Assembly: GCA_946183365.1 (NCBI GenBank)
Contig: CAMHAH010000008.1
Coordinates: 1 to 64,000, forward strand
Reading direction: 5' to 3'
Source: an uncultured Clostridia bacterium
GTDB lineage: Bacteria > Bacillota > Clostridia > Oscillospirales > Acutalibacteraceae
Length of the DNA stretch: 64,000 nt
Under the pieces are notes generated by a model, which was given only the letters and a program-made list of their open reading frames with translations, searched no databases and was not told where the DNA came from. Made by a program: the position numbers and the translations under genes. Each line of letters begins with the position of its first letter. Within the stretch, counting starts at the first letter, position 1. Of this stretch, positions 8,548 to 17,046 are shown one piece after another.

Positions 8548-8754
8548 TCAATTCAGCATCGTTTGGAACGCGTTCGCGAGCTGTGTACTGAGATCGCCGT
8601 TGTCACTGAAGCTCAGTCGAACGGTAATATCTCCGATCATCATAGTGTGGAAACTTGACACGGTCGATACGCTCTTTTCGTTATGTTCATTTTCCCCTTG
8701 TCTTAATGCCGAAGCGTTGTTAAATATTTGCTTGTTATTTTTTATGTCGTTCAT
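8548..8754 (-). CDS. Small protein beside the recombinase; TnpW-like or directionality-factor candidate
   Basis: Codes for 68 residues starting MNDIKNNKQIF. The start at 8754 is chosen because AGGTGG lies 4 nt upstream; a longer reading (from 8820) lacks a site. The C-terminal half (IGDITVRLSFSDNGDLSTQL) has the pattern of small TnpW-like proteins found beside serine recombinases of clostridial elements. Its position directly upstream of the recombinase, same strand and 114 bp away, is also where small recombination directionality factors can lie. Neither family is certain and no catalytic motif is visible. Confidence 0.55.
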   Translation of the reverse strand: MNDIKNNKQIFNNASALRQGENEHNEKSVSTVSSFHTMMIGDITVRLSFSDNGDLSTQLANAFQTMLN

Positions 8755-8877
8755 CGATCCACCTGCTTTGGGGTATTCGATATTAGTATCGGCAGGATTT
8801 TCCTGCTTAGTCATACGCAAGCGCCTTGATCGGTTGGTTTCTGATTCATACTAACCAATGACGACTTATATAATCAC

Positions 8878-8912
8878 AAAGCCGGTATCCGCTAATCCGG
8901 ATACCGGCTTTT
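8878..8912. terminator. Strong bidirectional terminator ending the polysaccharide/stator unit
   Basis: A 14-bp perfect stem AAAGCCGGTATCCG (8878-8891) pairs with CGGATACCGGCTTT (8898-8911). It stands just downstream of the REC-GGDEF-like gene on the minus strand and insulates the recombinase module from the long operon. Confidence 0.9.
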
Positions 8913-8975
8913 CAGCGCATAACGCTTTCTTTTGCTTCAATAGAAAAGACTGAAACCTGATCTTTGCCGATCTTC

Positions 8976-9806
8976 TTATCTGACGTAAACGACCGCGCCG
9001 TTCGCTGTACCGCAGGCGGCTTCTGCCGCTTTGAACCAGCTGTCAACAGGCGCTTTGAGGTCGACATTCTTGAAAACTCCCGCTTTTATGCGAACATTGC
9101 CGCTGCGCGAAAGCTCCCCCTGCATATGACCTATCAGCTTATCGTAATCATCCTGATGGCGGCAAAAAGCGTAGAAGGTGAAATCATCTGCGCGGCAGGC
9201 AAGGCCGTCGTCGTTGAAAACGATATCACTGAAGAGCCGTGCCGCTTCAGAGAGCATACCTTCATCAGCGCCGCTGAGCTTCAAAACCACCGCGTCCATA
9301 GAGCAGTTCAGACTCGGAAGCAGACGCTTGATATACGCGTCAAAGAAAACCTTGATATACAGCCCTGTCGCCCTGTCCTTTTCGATCGAGCGGATAAGGC
9401 GTTTTTCTTCGCTGAGCTCGATGATGCGCTCACAGCGCGCGAGGATGACCTCGGGCATACGGTAAGGCTTAGTGATAAAATCAGACGCGCCCATACGGAT
9501 GCTGCGCACCTCGGCGCTCTTTTCTGATGTCATTACTATTATCGGGATATTGCGAAGTTTCTCATCCGCCTTGCAGGCTTCGATCACCTGAAAGCCGCTC
9601 ATCTGCGGCATCAAAAGGTCAAGCAGGATCAATGAATACGGCTCCTCGGCAGCGTAAAGCGCCTCCATCGCCTCTTTACCGTTTGTAACAGATGTGACGT
9701 CATAATTCATAGACAGGATAGCCTGCAGCAGTTCTCGGTTGATCTTCTCATCATCGACCGCCAAAACTCTTCGTTTAAGACGGCCGTACTGTAGAAAATG
9801 GTTCAT
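8976..9806 (-). CDS. Response regulator with receiver domain and degenerate GGDEF-like domain
   Basis: Codes for 276 residues. The receiver domain (about 12-130) has the acidic pair in VLAVDDEKINRE, the phospho-acceptor Asp in LILLDLLMPQMSG, the Thr in VMTSEK and the Lys in FITKPYRM. After a linker, EKDRATGLYIKVFFDAYIK copies the start of diguanylate cyclase domains (usual D-x-LTGLxNRRxF), but the GGDEF signature is replaced by ADDFTFY, so cyclase activity is unlikely. It is the last gene of the unit that begins at 14763, 13 bp after the BY-kinase gene. It probably tunes polysaccharide output by protein contact. No cognate kinase is adjacent within the element. Confidence 0.85.
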   Translation of the reverse strand: MNHFLQYGRLKRRVLAVDDEKINRELLQAILSMNYDVTSVTNGKEAMEALYAAEEPYSLILLDLLMPQMSGFQVIEACKADEKLRNIPIIVMTSEKSAEVRSIRMGASDFITKPYRMPEVILARCERIIELSEEKRLIRSIEKDRATGLYIKVFFDAYIKRLLPSLNCSMDAVVLKLSGADEGMLSEAARLFSDIVFNDDGLACRADDFTFYAFCRHQDDYDKLIGHMQGELSRSGNVRIKAGVFKNVDLKAPVDSWFKAAEAACGTANGAVVYVR

Positions 9807-9819
9807 GATACGCTCCTTA

Positions 9820-11598
9820 TCAATTCAGATCATCATCGCTGATTTCATTATATTCGGGATATTCGTCAAGCCCGGGATACTCATCGGTACGCTGCTCGTT
9901 ATCCGTTACGGCCTTTCTTTTGTTATCTTCTTCCTTATCCTTGCGGGTCTTTTTCTCTTCGGCTTTTCTCTTCTTCTCTTCAGCCTTGAGCTTCTTTTCC
10001 TCAGCCTTTTTCTTCTTCTCTTCGTCCTTGAGCTTTCTCTTATCGATCTTGACCTTCTTACCGTCGGTCAAGCTCATATCTTCATCGGGCTCGATATCTA
10101 AGGAGAAATCCTGAGCCGTGAACCTTGGAGCAGCAGGCTTAGCTGAGCCTGACATTTTGTTTGCCTTCTCTCGTTTCTCACGGTAAGCGCTGCGCTTCTT
10201 CTCTTCCTTCTCAATGCGTTTCTTCTCACGCTTGATTGAATTAGCCAAACGTTTAGGCGTGTTGATGATAGTCTGGCGCCAGTTAACAACACAGTTGAAG
10301 ATCGCGCCTACGACAGGGATACCGGACTTTGCTATTCGCAGCATAGCGCGCTTGATATCGTCTACCTTAGCGTGGTCAAAGCGCACTATACACAGCACGG
10401 TATCCGTGATCTCATTCAACCGCAATACCTCGGCGTCGGTGCCGACGGGAGCGGTATCTATCAAAACATAATCGTAGCCTTCCATGACCCTTTTCAGCTG
10501 AATAAGGAGAGCGTCGTTGAAGTTCTCGGGATTCCTCTCGAGGACGCTCGGCAGCAGATCAAGACAGCCGTTGATGCGTGAAACGGCGTCGAGCTTATCC
10601 GCGTCGCCTCGATAGAGAGCGTTTAGGGTCTTTTCATAGGGCAGTTCACCGATAAACAGCGCGCCGAGCATCGGGTTTTGGAAGTTGCAGTCGATGAGCA
10701 GCGTCCTCTTGCCCAGACGAGCCAGCTGCAGAGCTATATCGGCGATCAGTCGTGTCTTGCCCTCGTCATGCATGGTAGAGGTGACATATAGTTTATTAAC
10801 GCCCGCGTTCTCAAGATGACCGAGAAGCAGATGGGCGGAGGACTTTATATCGTCCATGATTGGCAGTTCGGACTTAGATAGCGGCTTTTGGCGCGCGTAC
10901 TGTTTATCAAACGGTAAGGAACCTAAGGTATCGATACCGAAAATAGCTGTGATATCGTCTTCATTAATAAGCGTCGGAGCAAAGATCAACTTAAGTATAC
11001 AAAAGCCTATTCCTATAAAAAATCCGACGATAGCGGCGTATATCCATACCGAAAGGTTGATATTACCGCCTACGATAAATGTTGCTTTAGGCTCGTTGAT
11101 AACCGACAGGTAGCCCATCTTTAAGGTATCCTTCATCACAGATGATGTGACCTTGTTGATTGCGCTCACTATAGAGAGGCCTTCTTTTTCAGAACGCCAT
11201 AAAAGGGTGATCTCTATGATCTCGGTATCGCCGCTTCTCGACACGGTGAGGTTGCGCGTGATATCGTTGTCGGATACTCCCTGCAGCCCCAGGTCTGAGA
11301 TAACAGCGTTTATATTCCGCTGGCTTTTGATAACATAGATAGCGGATTCAGTCAGAGTGCGCGCGGCATTAAGGTTGGTCTCGGACGGAGTTGCGGTTTT
11401 ATACTCTTTGCCCGAGGTGATAACGGCAACAGAGGTACTGATCCTGTACTCTCTGGAAACCTCGCCGCGGATATATCCCGCGCCGATGACCGTAACTCCG
11501 ATTATCAAACCGACCACAGTGCAGATCAGCACTATCTTCCAGCCTTTGACGATATGAAAAAGAATATCGCTTTTTTTGAAAGTTCTTGATTTGTTCAT
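9820..11598 (-). CDS. Fused Wzz chain-length regulator and BY-type tyrosine kinase (Wzc/CpsCD-like)
   Basis: Codes for 592 residues. An N-terminal Wzz domain is bounded by membrane helices near 20-45 and 175-200. The kinase follows: a Walker A variant STMHDEGKTRL near 275, Walker A' LLIDCNFQNP, and Walker B YDYVLIDTAPVG. Most Firmicutes split these into two proteins (CpsC/CpsD); here they are one chain, as in Proteobacterial Wzc. The C-terminus is unusual: about 150 residues of Lys/Glu-rich, coiled-coil-like sequence ending in an acidic tail with only three tyrosines (DEYPGLDEYPEYNE). It likely controls chain length or export of the polysaccharide made by the upstream operon. It starts one base within the stop of the gene upstream. 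Confidence 0.9.
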   Translation of the reverse strand: MNKSRTFKKSDILFHIVKGWKIVLICTVVGLIIGVTVIGAGYIRGEVSREYRISTSVAVITSGKEYKTATPSETNLNAARTLTESAIYVIKSQRNINAVISDLGLQGVSDNDITRNLTVSRSGDTEIIEITLLWRSEKEGLSIVSAINKVTSSVMKDTLKMGYLSVINEPKATFIVGGNINLSVWIYAAIVGFFIGIGFCILKLIFAPTLINEDDITAIFGIDTLGSLPFDKQYARQKPLSKSELPIMDDIKSSAHLLLGHLENAGVNKLYVTSTMHDEGKTRLIADIALQLARLGKRTLLIDCNFQNPMLGALFIGELPYEKTLNALYRGDADKLDAVSRINGCLDLLPSVLERNPENFNDALLIQLKRVMEGYDYVLIDTAPVGTDAEVLRLNEITDTVLCIVRFDHAKVDDIKRAMLRIAKSGIPVVGAIFNCVVNWRQTIINTPKRLANSIKREKKRIEKEEKKRSAYREKREKANKMSGSAKPAAPRFTAQDFSLDIEPDEDMSLTDGKKVKIDKRKLKDEEKKKKAEEKKLKAEEKKRKAEEKKTRKDKEEDNKRKAVTDNEQRTDEYPGLDEYPEYNEISDDDLN

Positions 11599-13190
11599 CA
11601 GACTTTATTCCTTTTAATCCTGCGTATCAATGCTACGATAAGCGCAACGATTATTGATAACAGTACTGCCGCTCCGATAATCATAATGGTATCCCACAGC
11701 GTCCAATACTTTGTAGAGATTGTCTGTATACCGCCCTCATCCATAAGCTCAATGCTAACGCGTGAGGACGCGCGTCCGCCTGCTTCAAGCGTATATTTAC
11801 CTGGGTTGATGTTCTTGAGCTCACGGGCAACTCCTGTGCCCTCCCACTCATCAACCAGATTATTCTGACTGTCATAAACGCGTATCGTTGTGCCGGTTAT
11901 ATCGTTGCCAAACAGCATATCTTTGACAGAAGCAGACAATCTGATGATATACGCGGACATACTAAGCTCGGTTTTAGCCTTTCCGTTTATAAAACCGTTA
12001 TCATCTACAGTAAATGACGCTGTGTCTATCTTGGCTCGGTAGGGCTCCGGCAGAGCCTTGAGCTCCATTTTATATACAGCGTCCTTATCAAGATCGGTCA
12101 GAACGATCTTGCCGTTGCTGTCGGTAACAGCGTCCTCTCTGCCGGTAATCGCTATAGTTGCTCCGGCAATGGGCTCTTCGCTGTAATCGTCGATCAGCGC
12201 CAACTCAGCAATCGTCTTCTGACAATTGATCTCATATGTCTGCGGCTCATTCTCCGTATACTCAATTGTAACGCTCAAAGGAGTTTTATTGAGAGCATAA
12301 TATGCAGCGGCAGTTTTCTGAGTAACGGTATAATCACCGTAATACAGCTTCTTTGAGGCGCCCTTGCCGCCTTCACCGGTAGTGAATTCATCTACCTTTT
12401 CGCCCTTCTTATATCTTAAGGTACCGTCAAGGGTAATGATGTCATTTGCCGCATAGACCTCATATACGGTCCCCGTGACATTCACGCCGGTATCGGCGTC
12501 GATGTCATGAATATATATGATGCCTTTTGAAGGAGACATAGGCACCTGGACCCTGAACGGATCGTGCCAGTCGAGCGACTCGTCGATCTCAAAATTAACG
12601 TCTTCAGCAAAGGAATAGCCCTTAGGCGCCTTCAGATTATGAAGAGAATACCATCCGTTTGTTATCTTCTCGGGCAAATAGAAGGTTCCGTCCTCGGTGG
12701 TCTCAAACTGCTTGAACTCTATCTTCTCAGGATAGTAGGTGTGTAAGGTCTGTAAACCGCCCTTAGCGTCGCGGTCGGTATACAGTTCAAACAATATGCC
12801 CGCCTTCTTGATTACGTTTCCGGTCTCTTCATCGACAACCGTAACGAATACCGCCGTCTTATCATGACCGACGTCGTTATAGATGCCTTCATTGTCGTTA
12901 TCTCCGGGGTCATCTATGCCGCCACCGCCGCCTGCGCCGCTATCCTGGGGCGGACGATCATACAGCTCATCAGCTAAGTGGTTGCTGATATTGTTATTAT
13001 TGTTGTTATCGCTGTAATTATATTCATACTTATAATCTTCCAGATGTTCTTCTTTATTGAGCTGGGTCACATATAACAGCAGGAGCATCATGATAAGCAG
13101 AATAATAAGCAGCAAGCCTGACATTATATCGGTAAACGACTTCCAGTAGCTCTCGTCACCGTTTCTCTGTTTTTTTATAAGTTTCATCAC
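11598..13190 (-). CDS. MotB/ExbD-like membrane anchor fused to SpaA-like surface domains
   Basis: Codes for 530 residues. A short basic N-terminus is followed by SFTDIMSGLLLIILLIMMLL near 17-40, which copies the single stator helix of MotB/ExbD/ZorB with an Asp in place for proton binding. Then comes a low-complexity Asn/Gly stretch and three to four prealbumin-like domains of the SpaA/Cna-B kind (FVTVVDEETGNVIKKAG, GWYSLHNLKAPKGYSF, IYIHDIDADTGVNVTGTVYE). A second membrane helix (about 500-522) and a basic tail close it. Classic MotB ends in an OmpA peptidoglycan-binding domain, which is absent. It lies 40 bp downstream of a MotA/ExbB-like gene, so the pair probably forms an ion-driven complex that acts on the cell surface. 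Function unproven. Confidence 0.75.
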   Translation of the reverse strand: MMKLIKKQRNGDESYWKSFTDIMSGLLLIILLIMMLLLLYVTQLNKEEHLEDYKYEYNYSDNNNNNNISNHLADELYDRPPQDSGAGGGGGIDDPGDNDNEGIYNDVGHDKTAVFVTVVDEETGNVIKKAGILFELYTDRDAKGGLQTLHTYYPEKIEFKQFETTEDGTFYLPEKITNGWYSLHNLKAPKGYSFAEDVNFEIDESLDWHDPFRVQVPMSPSKGIIYIHDIDADTGVNVTGTVYEVYAANDIITLDGTLRYKKGEKVDEFTTGEGGKGASKKLYYGDYTVTQKTAAAYYALNKTPLSVTIEYTENEPQTYEINCQKTIAELALIDDYSEEPIAGATIAITGREDAVTDSNGKIVLTDLDKDAVYKMELKALPEPYRAKIDTASFTVDDNGFINGKAKTELSMSAYIIRLSASVKDMLFGNDITGTTIRVYDSQNNLVDEWEGTGVARELKNINPGKYTLEAGGRASSRVSIELMDEGGIQTISTKYWTLWDTIMIIGAAVLLSIIVALIVALIRRIKRNKV

Positions 13191-13230
13191 AACCCCCTTA
13201 TCAGCTCATTGAACGGGTCGGTCATCCGAA

Positions 13231-14763
13231 TCAAGCGGATGTATACTGCATCAGGTTCTCATATTCGGCTCGCGTCATTTCGGGATAAAGATGGATTCCG
13301 CGTCCTATCTGACAACCGTATCTCTTAATATCGGCAAGCTCTCTGGCGGAAGATACTCCCGCGCAGGAGAGGTTAAGATGTATTTTAGAGGCCTGCGTGA
13401 AGATGCTCTCTAAATCTCCGTTGTCCGCAACAGCATCCAGATCAAGACAGATCTCATCAGCCTTTGAATCTACAAGGCTGACGAGGTTGCCGTTGCAGTT
13501 GCCTACAGATACTCTGTAGCCGCTTTGAATAAACTTCTGCTCAGCCTTTTGAGCTTCTTCATGGCATACCAGATAGGCCGATTCGTCAATAGCTACTTCA
13601 ATATAGCGCGGCTCGATCCGATACTGCTCCGCCAAAGAACGGATGGTATCAAACGCGTCTATAGCAAGCAGGTCGGTCTTGCGTATGTTCAAAATAGCGG
13701 GCAACGGGTGTAATCCACTCTGTATCCACTCATGCATAGTAGAACAGATCTGCTCCCACAGATGCTGGTCAAGCTTAGCGATAAAGCCGTCCGCCTCTAC
13801 TATAGGCAGGTAGACCGACGGCTGTACAGCGCCGAGCACCGGATGATTCCAATGCAGTCTGGTGTTCACCTTTATTACGCTGCGGTCGGCAAGACTGCAG
13901 ACCGGCTCGAGCAGATAACTGAATTCTCCGCGGTTGAGGCCCGAGAGGATATCTATCATCATGCGCTGCTCCTGAGCGGGATCCGACGGAGCGTTGCTCA
14001 GGCTGATACTGCTGTTTGCTCTCAGTACGTTCAGCGTCTCTATCATCTTCTCGGTATTGAGATACTGCTTCGCTCTTATCTGCTCATCAGCCGAGGGCTG
14101 GATAAACATATGAAATCGTTCCGTGAAAAGTCCCATCTCGCGGAGCATGATATTCCATACCAGACGATAGCAGATATTGAAAAGAATAGAAAGTATAACG
14201 CCGACGATAGAGGTATAGAATGCTGTACCGATACCCTTGAGAAGGGTCTCGATACTTTCCATCGTTGCCTCGGCGGTACTGAACTCAACCGTGCTTATAC
14301 CCATGATCAGACCGAGGAAGGTGCCTAACAGACCCAGACCGGTCATGATACCGGATATCTGCAGTACTACTCCGCGCCAACTGCGGATCGCGATGGTCTC
14401 TTCGTTGATGGAATCTTCTATATCGCTTATTACTACACCCTTATCATTCTGCTCAATAACATTATTCAGATATGTTTCAAAGATATCGTCGAGCACTCTT
14501 TCATCAAAGAAAGGCGTTACCTTTCTTACAGCTGTCCAGATATAATCGGCGTTGACCTCCAGAGCGTCATCAATGCTTCTCTGTCCTCTGCGAAAGCCGT
14601 TGCTGAACCTCATCAACGGCATTATACCGAATATGAAGCCCAGAGCTATCGCCGCTGTCATGATGCCTACGATCAGCATAGAGAGATAATCAGGAGACAG
14701 TACGATCAATATCACACAGATCGTCGCAAAAAAAGCGATCAGAAAAATAATGGTCTTTCTCAT
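13231..14763 (-). CDS. MotA/TolQ/ExbB-type channel protein fused to a degenerate EAL domain
   Basis: Codes for 510 residues. Two helices near the N-terminus (5-50) are followed by a cytoplasmic segment and the characteristic MotA/TolQ/ExbB block near 130-210 (ISGIMTGLGLLGTFLGLIMG ... GIGTAFYTSIVGVILSILFN). Residues about 270-505 have the layout of an EAL domain (FSYLLEPVCSLADRSVIKVN ... PIVEADGFI ... IEVAIDES), but the EAL and other metal-binding motifs are missing, so phosphodiesterase activity is unlikely while c-di-GMP or protein binding is possible. It has its own consensus promoter and AGGAGG site. The next gene encodes its probable MotB-like partner. The fusion would link an ion-driven stator to second-messenger-type control. 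Confidence 0.8.
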   Translation of the reverse strand: MRKTIIFLIAFFATICVILIVLSPDYLSMLIVGIMTAAIALGFIFGIMPLMRFSNGFRRGQRSIDDALEVNADYIWTAVRKVTPFFDERVLDDIFETYLNNVIEQNDKGVVISDIEDSINEETIAIRSWRGVVLQISGIMTGLGLLGTFLGLIMGISTVEFSTAEATMESIETLLKGIGTAFYTSIVGVILSILFNICYRLVWNIMLREMGLFTERFHMFIQPSADEQIRAKQYLNTEKMIETLNVLRANSSISLSNAPSDPAQEQRMMIDILSGLNRGEFSYLLEPVCSLADRSVIKVNTRLHWNHPVLGAVQPSVYLPIVEADGFIAKLDQHLWEQICSTMHEWIQSGLHPLPAILNIRKTDLLAIDAFDTIRSLAEQYRIEPRYIEVAIDESAYLVCHEEAQKAEQKFIQSGYRVSVGNCNGNLVSLVDSKADEICLDLDAVADNGDLESIFTQASKIHLNLSCAGVSSARELADIKRYGCQIGRGIHLYPEMTRAEYENLMQYTSA

Positions 14764-14806
14764 CTTTCCTCCTAAATCTGTACAAGGATATAAAATTCAA
14801 TACTTT

Positions 14807-14835
14807 ATTATACTAAAATAAACCACATTAGTCAA
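14807..14835 (-). promoter_or_regulatory. Promoter of the stator/BY-kinase/REC unit
   Basis: On the minus strand TTGACT (14835-14830), a 17-bp spacer and TATAAT (14812-14807) lie 44 bp upstream of the 14763 start. This gives the last four genes of the cluster their own sigma-A start. Confidence 0.82.
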
Positions 14836-14877
14836 TATAGATCTATTGTTATATAAAATGATAAAATATAGAATTTT

Positions 14878-16149
14878 TCAGATCTTCTTCATATCGGTGA
14901 GCCGTACGGCACCCCATTTGCGCGCGTTCCAATTGTATTCCATCAGGGGATGCTTCAATTCAAAGAAGAAAGCTTCTAAAACGATATCGTACTCCATGAT
15001 AGTTCCGTAATCATTGTTGTCAAAGACGATCAGCTCACCACGGTAGGTACCCTCAGCCAAACCCTCAAAGCTGATATCCAGCGTCACCTCATTACCGCCT
15101 TTGTGAATGCTACCGACATTATCACAAATAGCTGATGCGATCTTTCTGTTATATATATCATATATACCTAAGCGGATCTTTGCTCTGTGAATATCGATCT
15201 TAGAATCAAGCGTCAATTTCAGACGCACTGTCTCATCGACATCAAATACGGTTTCTTCCTTATCGAGAAATTCAGCAGTCAGGAAAGATACCTGACGCAT
15301 CATCTTTAAATCCTTATATCGTATTGCGTTACGCAGATCGATCTTTGGCTTTTTTTCGCCCTTTCTGATATCTGAATAGATCGCGATAGCGTTCTCGACC
15401 TCGCCGTCATAGACCAACTTGCCGTGATCAAGCACGACACAGCGGCTGCACAGCTGGCGTATAGTGCTCATGTTGTGGCTGACGTATAGTACCGTTCTGC
15501 CCTCAGAGCTGGACACATCACTCATTTTCCCGAGACACTTCTGCTGGAATTTCATATCGCCGACCGCGAGCACCTCGTCCATAACAAGGATCTCGGAATC
15601 AAGATGAGCCGCTACGGCGAACGCCAGCTTTACATACATACCGGAGGAATATCGCTTGACAGGCGTGTCAATGAACTGGGCGCACTCCGAGAACTCGATG
15701 ATCTGATCGATCTTACTTGTTACCTCTGCTCGGGTCATGCCGAGTATCGCTCCGTTCAGGTAAATGTTCTCACGCCCGGTCAGCTCACCGCTGAAGCCCG
15801 TGCCGACCTCGAGCATTGAGGAGATCCTGCCGTCGATACAGATCCTTCCCTCGGTAGGAGCGGTCACGCGGGAAAGTATCTTGAGCAGGGTGGATTTACC
15901 CGCGCCGTTATGACCGATAATACCGAGGCGCTCGCCCTTATTGACCGTCAGATTGATACCGTCGAGCGCCATAAAGGTCTCGTTTTTCTCATAGGTCTTT
16001 GATCCGAGCTTGCTGTTAGGATCGTCCTTTCCGCGTTTTTTCGCTAACCAGCTCTCGATATCTCCCTTTAACGTTCCGCCGCCGATAACACCGAGGCGGT
16101 ATTTCTTTTTTAGTCCTGTTATTTTGATTGCAATATCTCTTTCGTCCAT
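14878..16149 (-). CDS. wzt: Polysaccharide ABC exporter ATPase with carbohydrate-binding tail (Wzt-like)
   Basis: Codes for 423 residues. The ATPase (about 5-250) has Walker A GHNGAGKSTLL, signature YSSGMYVKLA, Walker B ILVMDEVLAVGD and switch His (VLYVSHN). Residues about 290-420 form a Wzt C-terminal-like beta-sandwich, which in O-antigen exporters recognises the capped end of the glycan. It energises export of an undecaprenyl-linked polymer together with the permease encoded just upstream. The start at 16149 is taken because GAGG lies 6 nt upstream; a GTG at 16161 overlaps the permease stop and is less likely. TagH-like teichoic-acid export is the main alternative. Confidence 0.93.
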   Translation of the reverse strand: MDERDIAIKITGLKKKYRLGVIGGGTLKGDIESWLAKKRGKDDPNSKLGSKTYEKNETFMALDGINLTVNKGERLGIIGHNGAGKSTLLKILSRVTAPTEGRICIDGRISSMLEVGTGFSGELTGRENIYLNGAILGMTRAEVTSKIDQIIEFSECAQFIDTPVKRYSSGMYVKLAFAVAAHLDSEILVMDEVLAVGDMKFQQKCLGKMSDVSSSEGRTVLYVSHNMSTIRQLCSRCVVLDHGKLVYDGEVENAIAIYSDIRKGEKKPKIDLRNAIRYKDLKMMRQVSFLTAEFLDKEETVFDVDETVRLKLTLDSKIDIHRAKIRLGIYDIYNRKIASAICDNVGSIHKGGNEVTLDISFEGLAEGTYRGELIVFDNNDYGTIMEYDIVLEAFFFELKHPLMEYNWNARKWGAVRLTDMKKI

Positions 16150-16157
16150 CCTATACC

Positions 16158-17000
16158 TCACACCGTATCCATAAAGGTTTTTTCCACTTTGTTAAAGATT
16201 ATGATGCCGATGAACAAAACAATGAATGTCGTGATCAAGCTGATGCCCCAATACAGAAGCGGCAACGTACCTGAGCCGAGCCATCCGTAACGCAACAGTT
16301 CAATGATCGGCGCCATCGGGTTCAGCATCATGAGCGAATAGAGCTTCGGCGAGAGGGTCGAGCCGGAGTAGATGACCGGGGTAGCGTACATCCACAGCGA
16401 GACGCCGAAGCCGACCAGAACCTGCAGGTCACGATACTTTGTCGTCAGAGATGAGATGATGATACCGAAACCCATGCCGAGTATCGCCATCTGAGCGATA
16501 AACAGCGGCGTCAAAGCGGCGACCCATGTTATATGGATATTCGCGCCCGTCAGGAAGAAATACAATGTAAATCCCAAAAACATCACGAATTGAACAATAA
16601 AGTTGAAAAGCGATGAGATAACGGTGGCGATCGGCGTAGTCAGACGCGGAAAATAAACCTTACCGAAGACGCTTGCGTTGCCGACAAATGTATTGGACGT
16701 AGACTGCAGACACGATGAAAAATATGCCCACGGAACGTTGCCCGCCATATAGAACAAGAACTGAGGAACACCGTCTGTCGGCAGCTTCGCGATATTGCCG
16801 AATACGAAGGTCTGGACGATCGTCGTGAACAGCGGCTGGATTATATACCACAAGGGACCAAGGATCGTTTGCTTGAACTTTGTCGTGAAGTCGCGCTTAA
16901 CAAAGAGCCAAATCAAATCTTTGTACTGCCAAACCTCCTTTAGATTTAAGTCAAATATTCTTTTCTGCGGTTCGATGATCGCAGTCCATTTCTTTTCCAT
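16158..17000 (-). CDS. wzm: Polysaccharide ABC exporter permease (Wzm/TagG-like)
   Basis: Codes for 280 residues of the ABC-2 permease family, with a short amphipathic N-terminus (DLNLKEVWQYKDLIWLFVKR) and six predicted membrane helices. The pattern FKQTILGPLWYIIQPLFTT is typical for O-antigen and teichoic-acid exporters. GGAG lies 6 nt before the ATG. It forms the channel with the Wzt-like ATPase downstream and moves the glycan across the cytoplasmic membrane. Confidence 0.93.
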   Translation of the reverse strand: MEKKWTAIIEPQKRIFDLNLKEVWQYKDLIWLFVKRDFTTKFKQTILGPLWYIIQPLFTTIVQTFVFGNIAKLPTDGVPQFLFYMAGNVPWAYFSSCLQSTSNTFVGNASVFGKVYFPRLTTPIATVISSLFNFIVQFVMFLGFTLYFFLTGANIHITWVAALTPLFIAQMAILGMGFGIIISSLTTKYRDLQVLVGFGVSLWMYATPVIYSGSTLSPKLYSLMMLNPMAPIIELLRYGWLGSGTLPLLYWGISLITTFIVLFIGIIIFNKVEKTFMDTV

Positions 17001-17046
17001 GTGAATCTCCTACGATTTATTTCTTTTATGATGCGGTTCGCATACT

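Noticed and set aside
8757..8766. CACCTGCT near 8760, resembling the 9-bp attachment core
   Set aside because: It is the complement of the ribosome site of the 68-codon gene and has none of the flanking dyad arms; only eight bases match by chance.
11598..14763. Zorya-type anti-phage ZorAB
   Set aside because: The stator pair is present, but no ZorC/D/E-type helicase or nuclease is nearby. The partner has SpaA-like domains instead of the OmpA-type end, and the context is polysaccharide synthesis.
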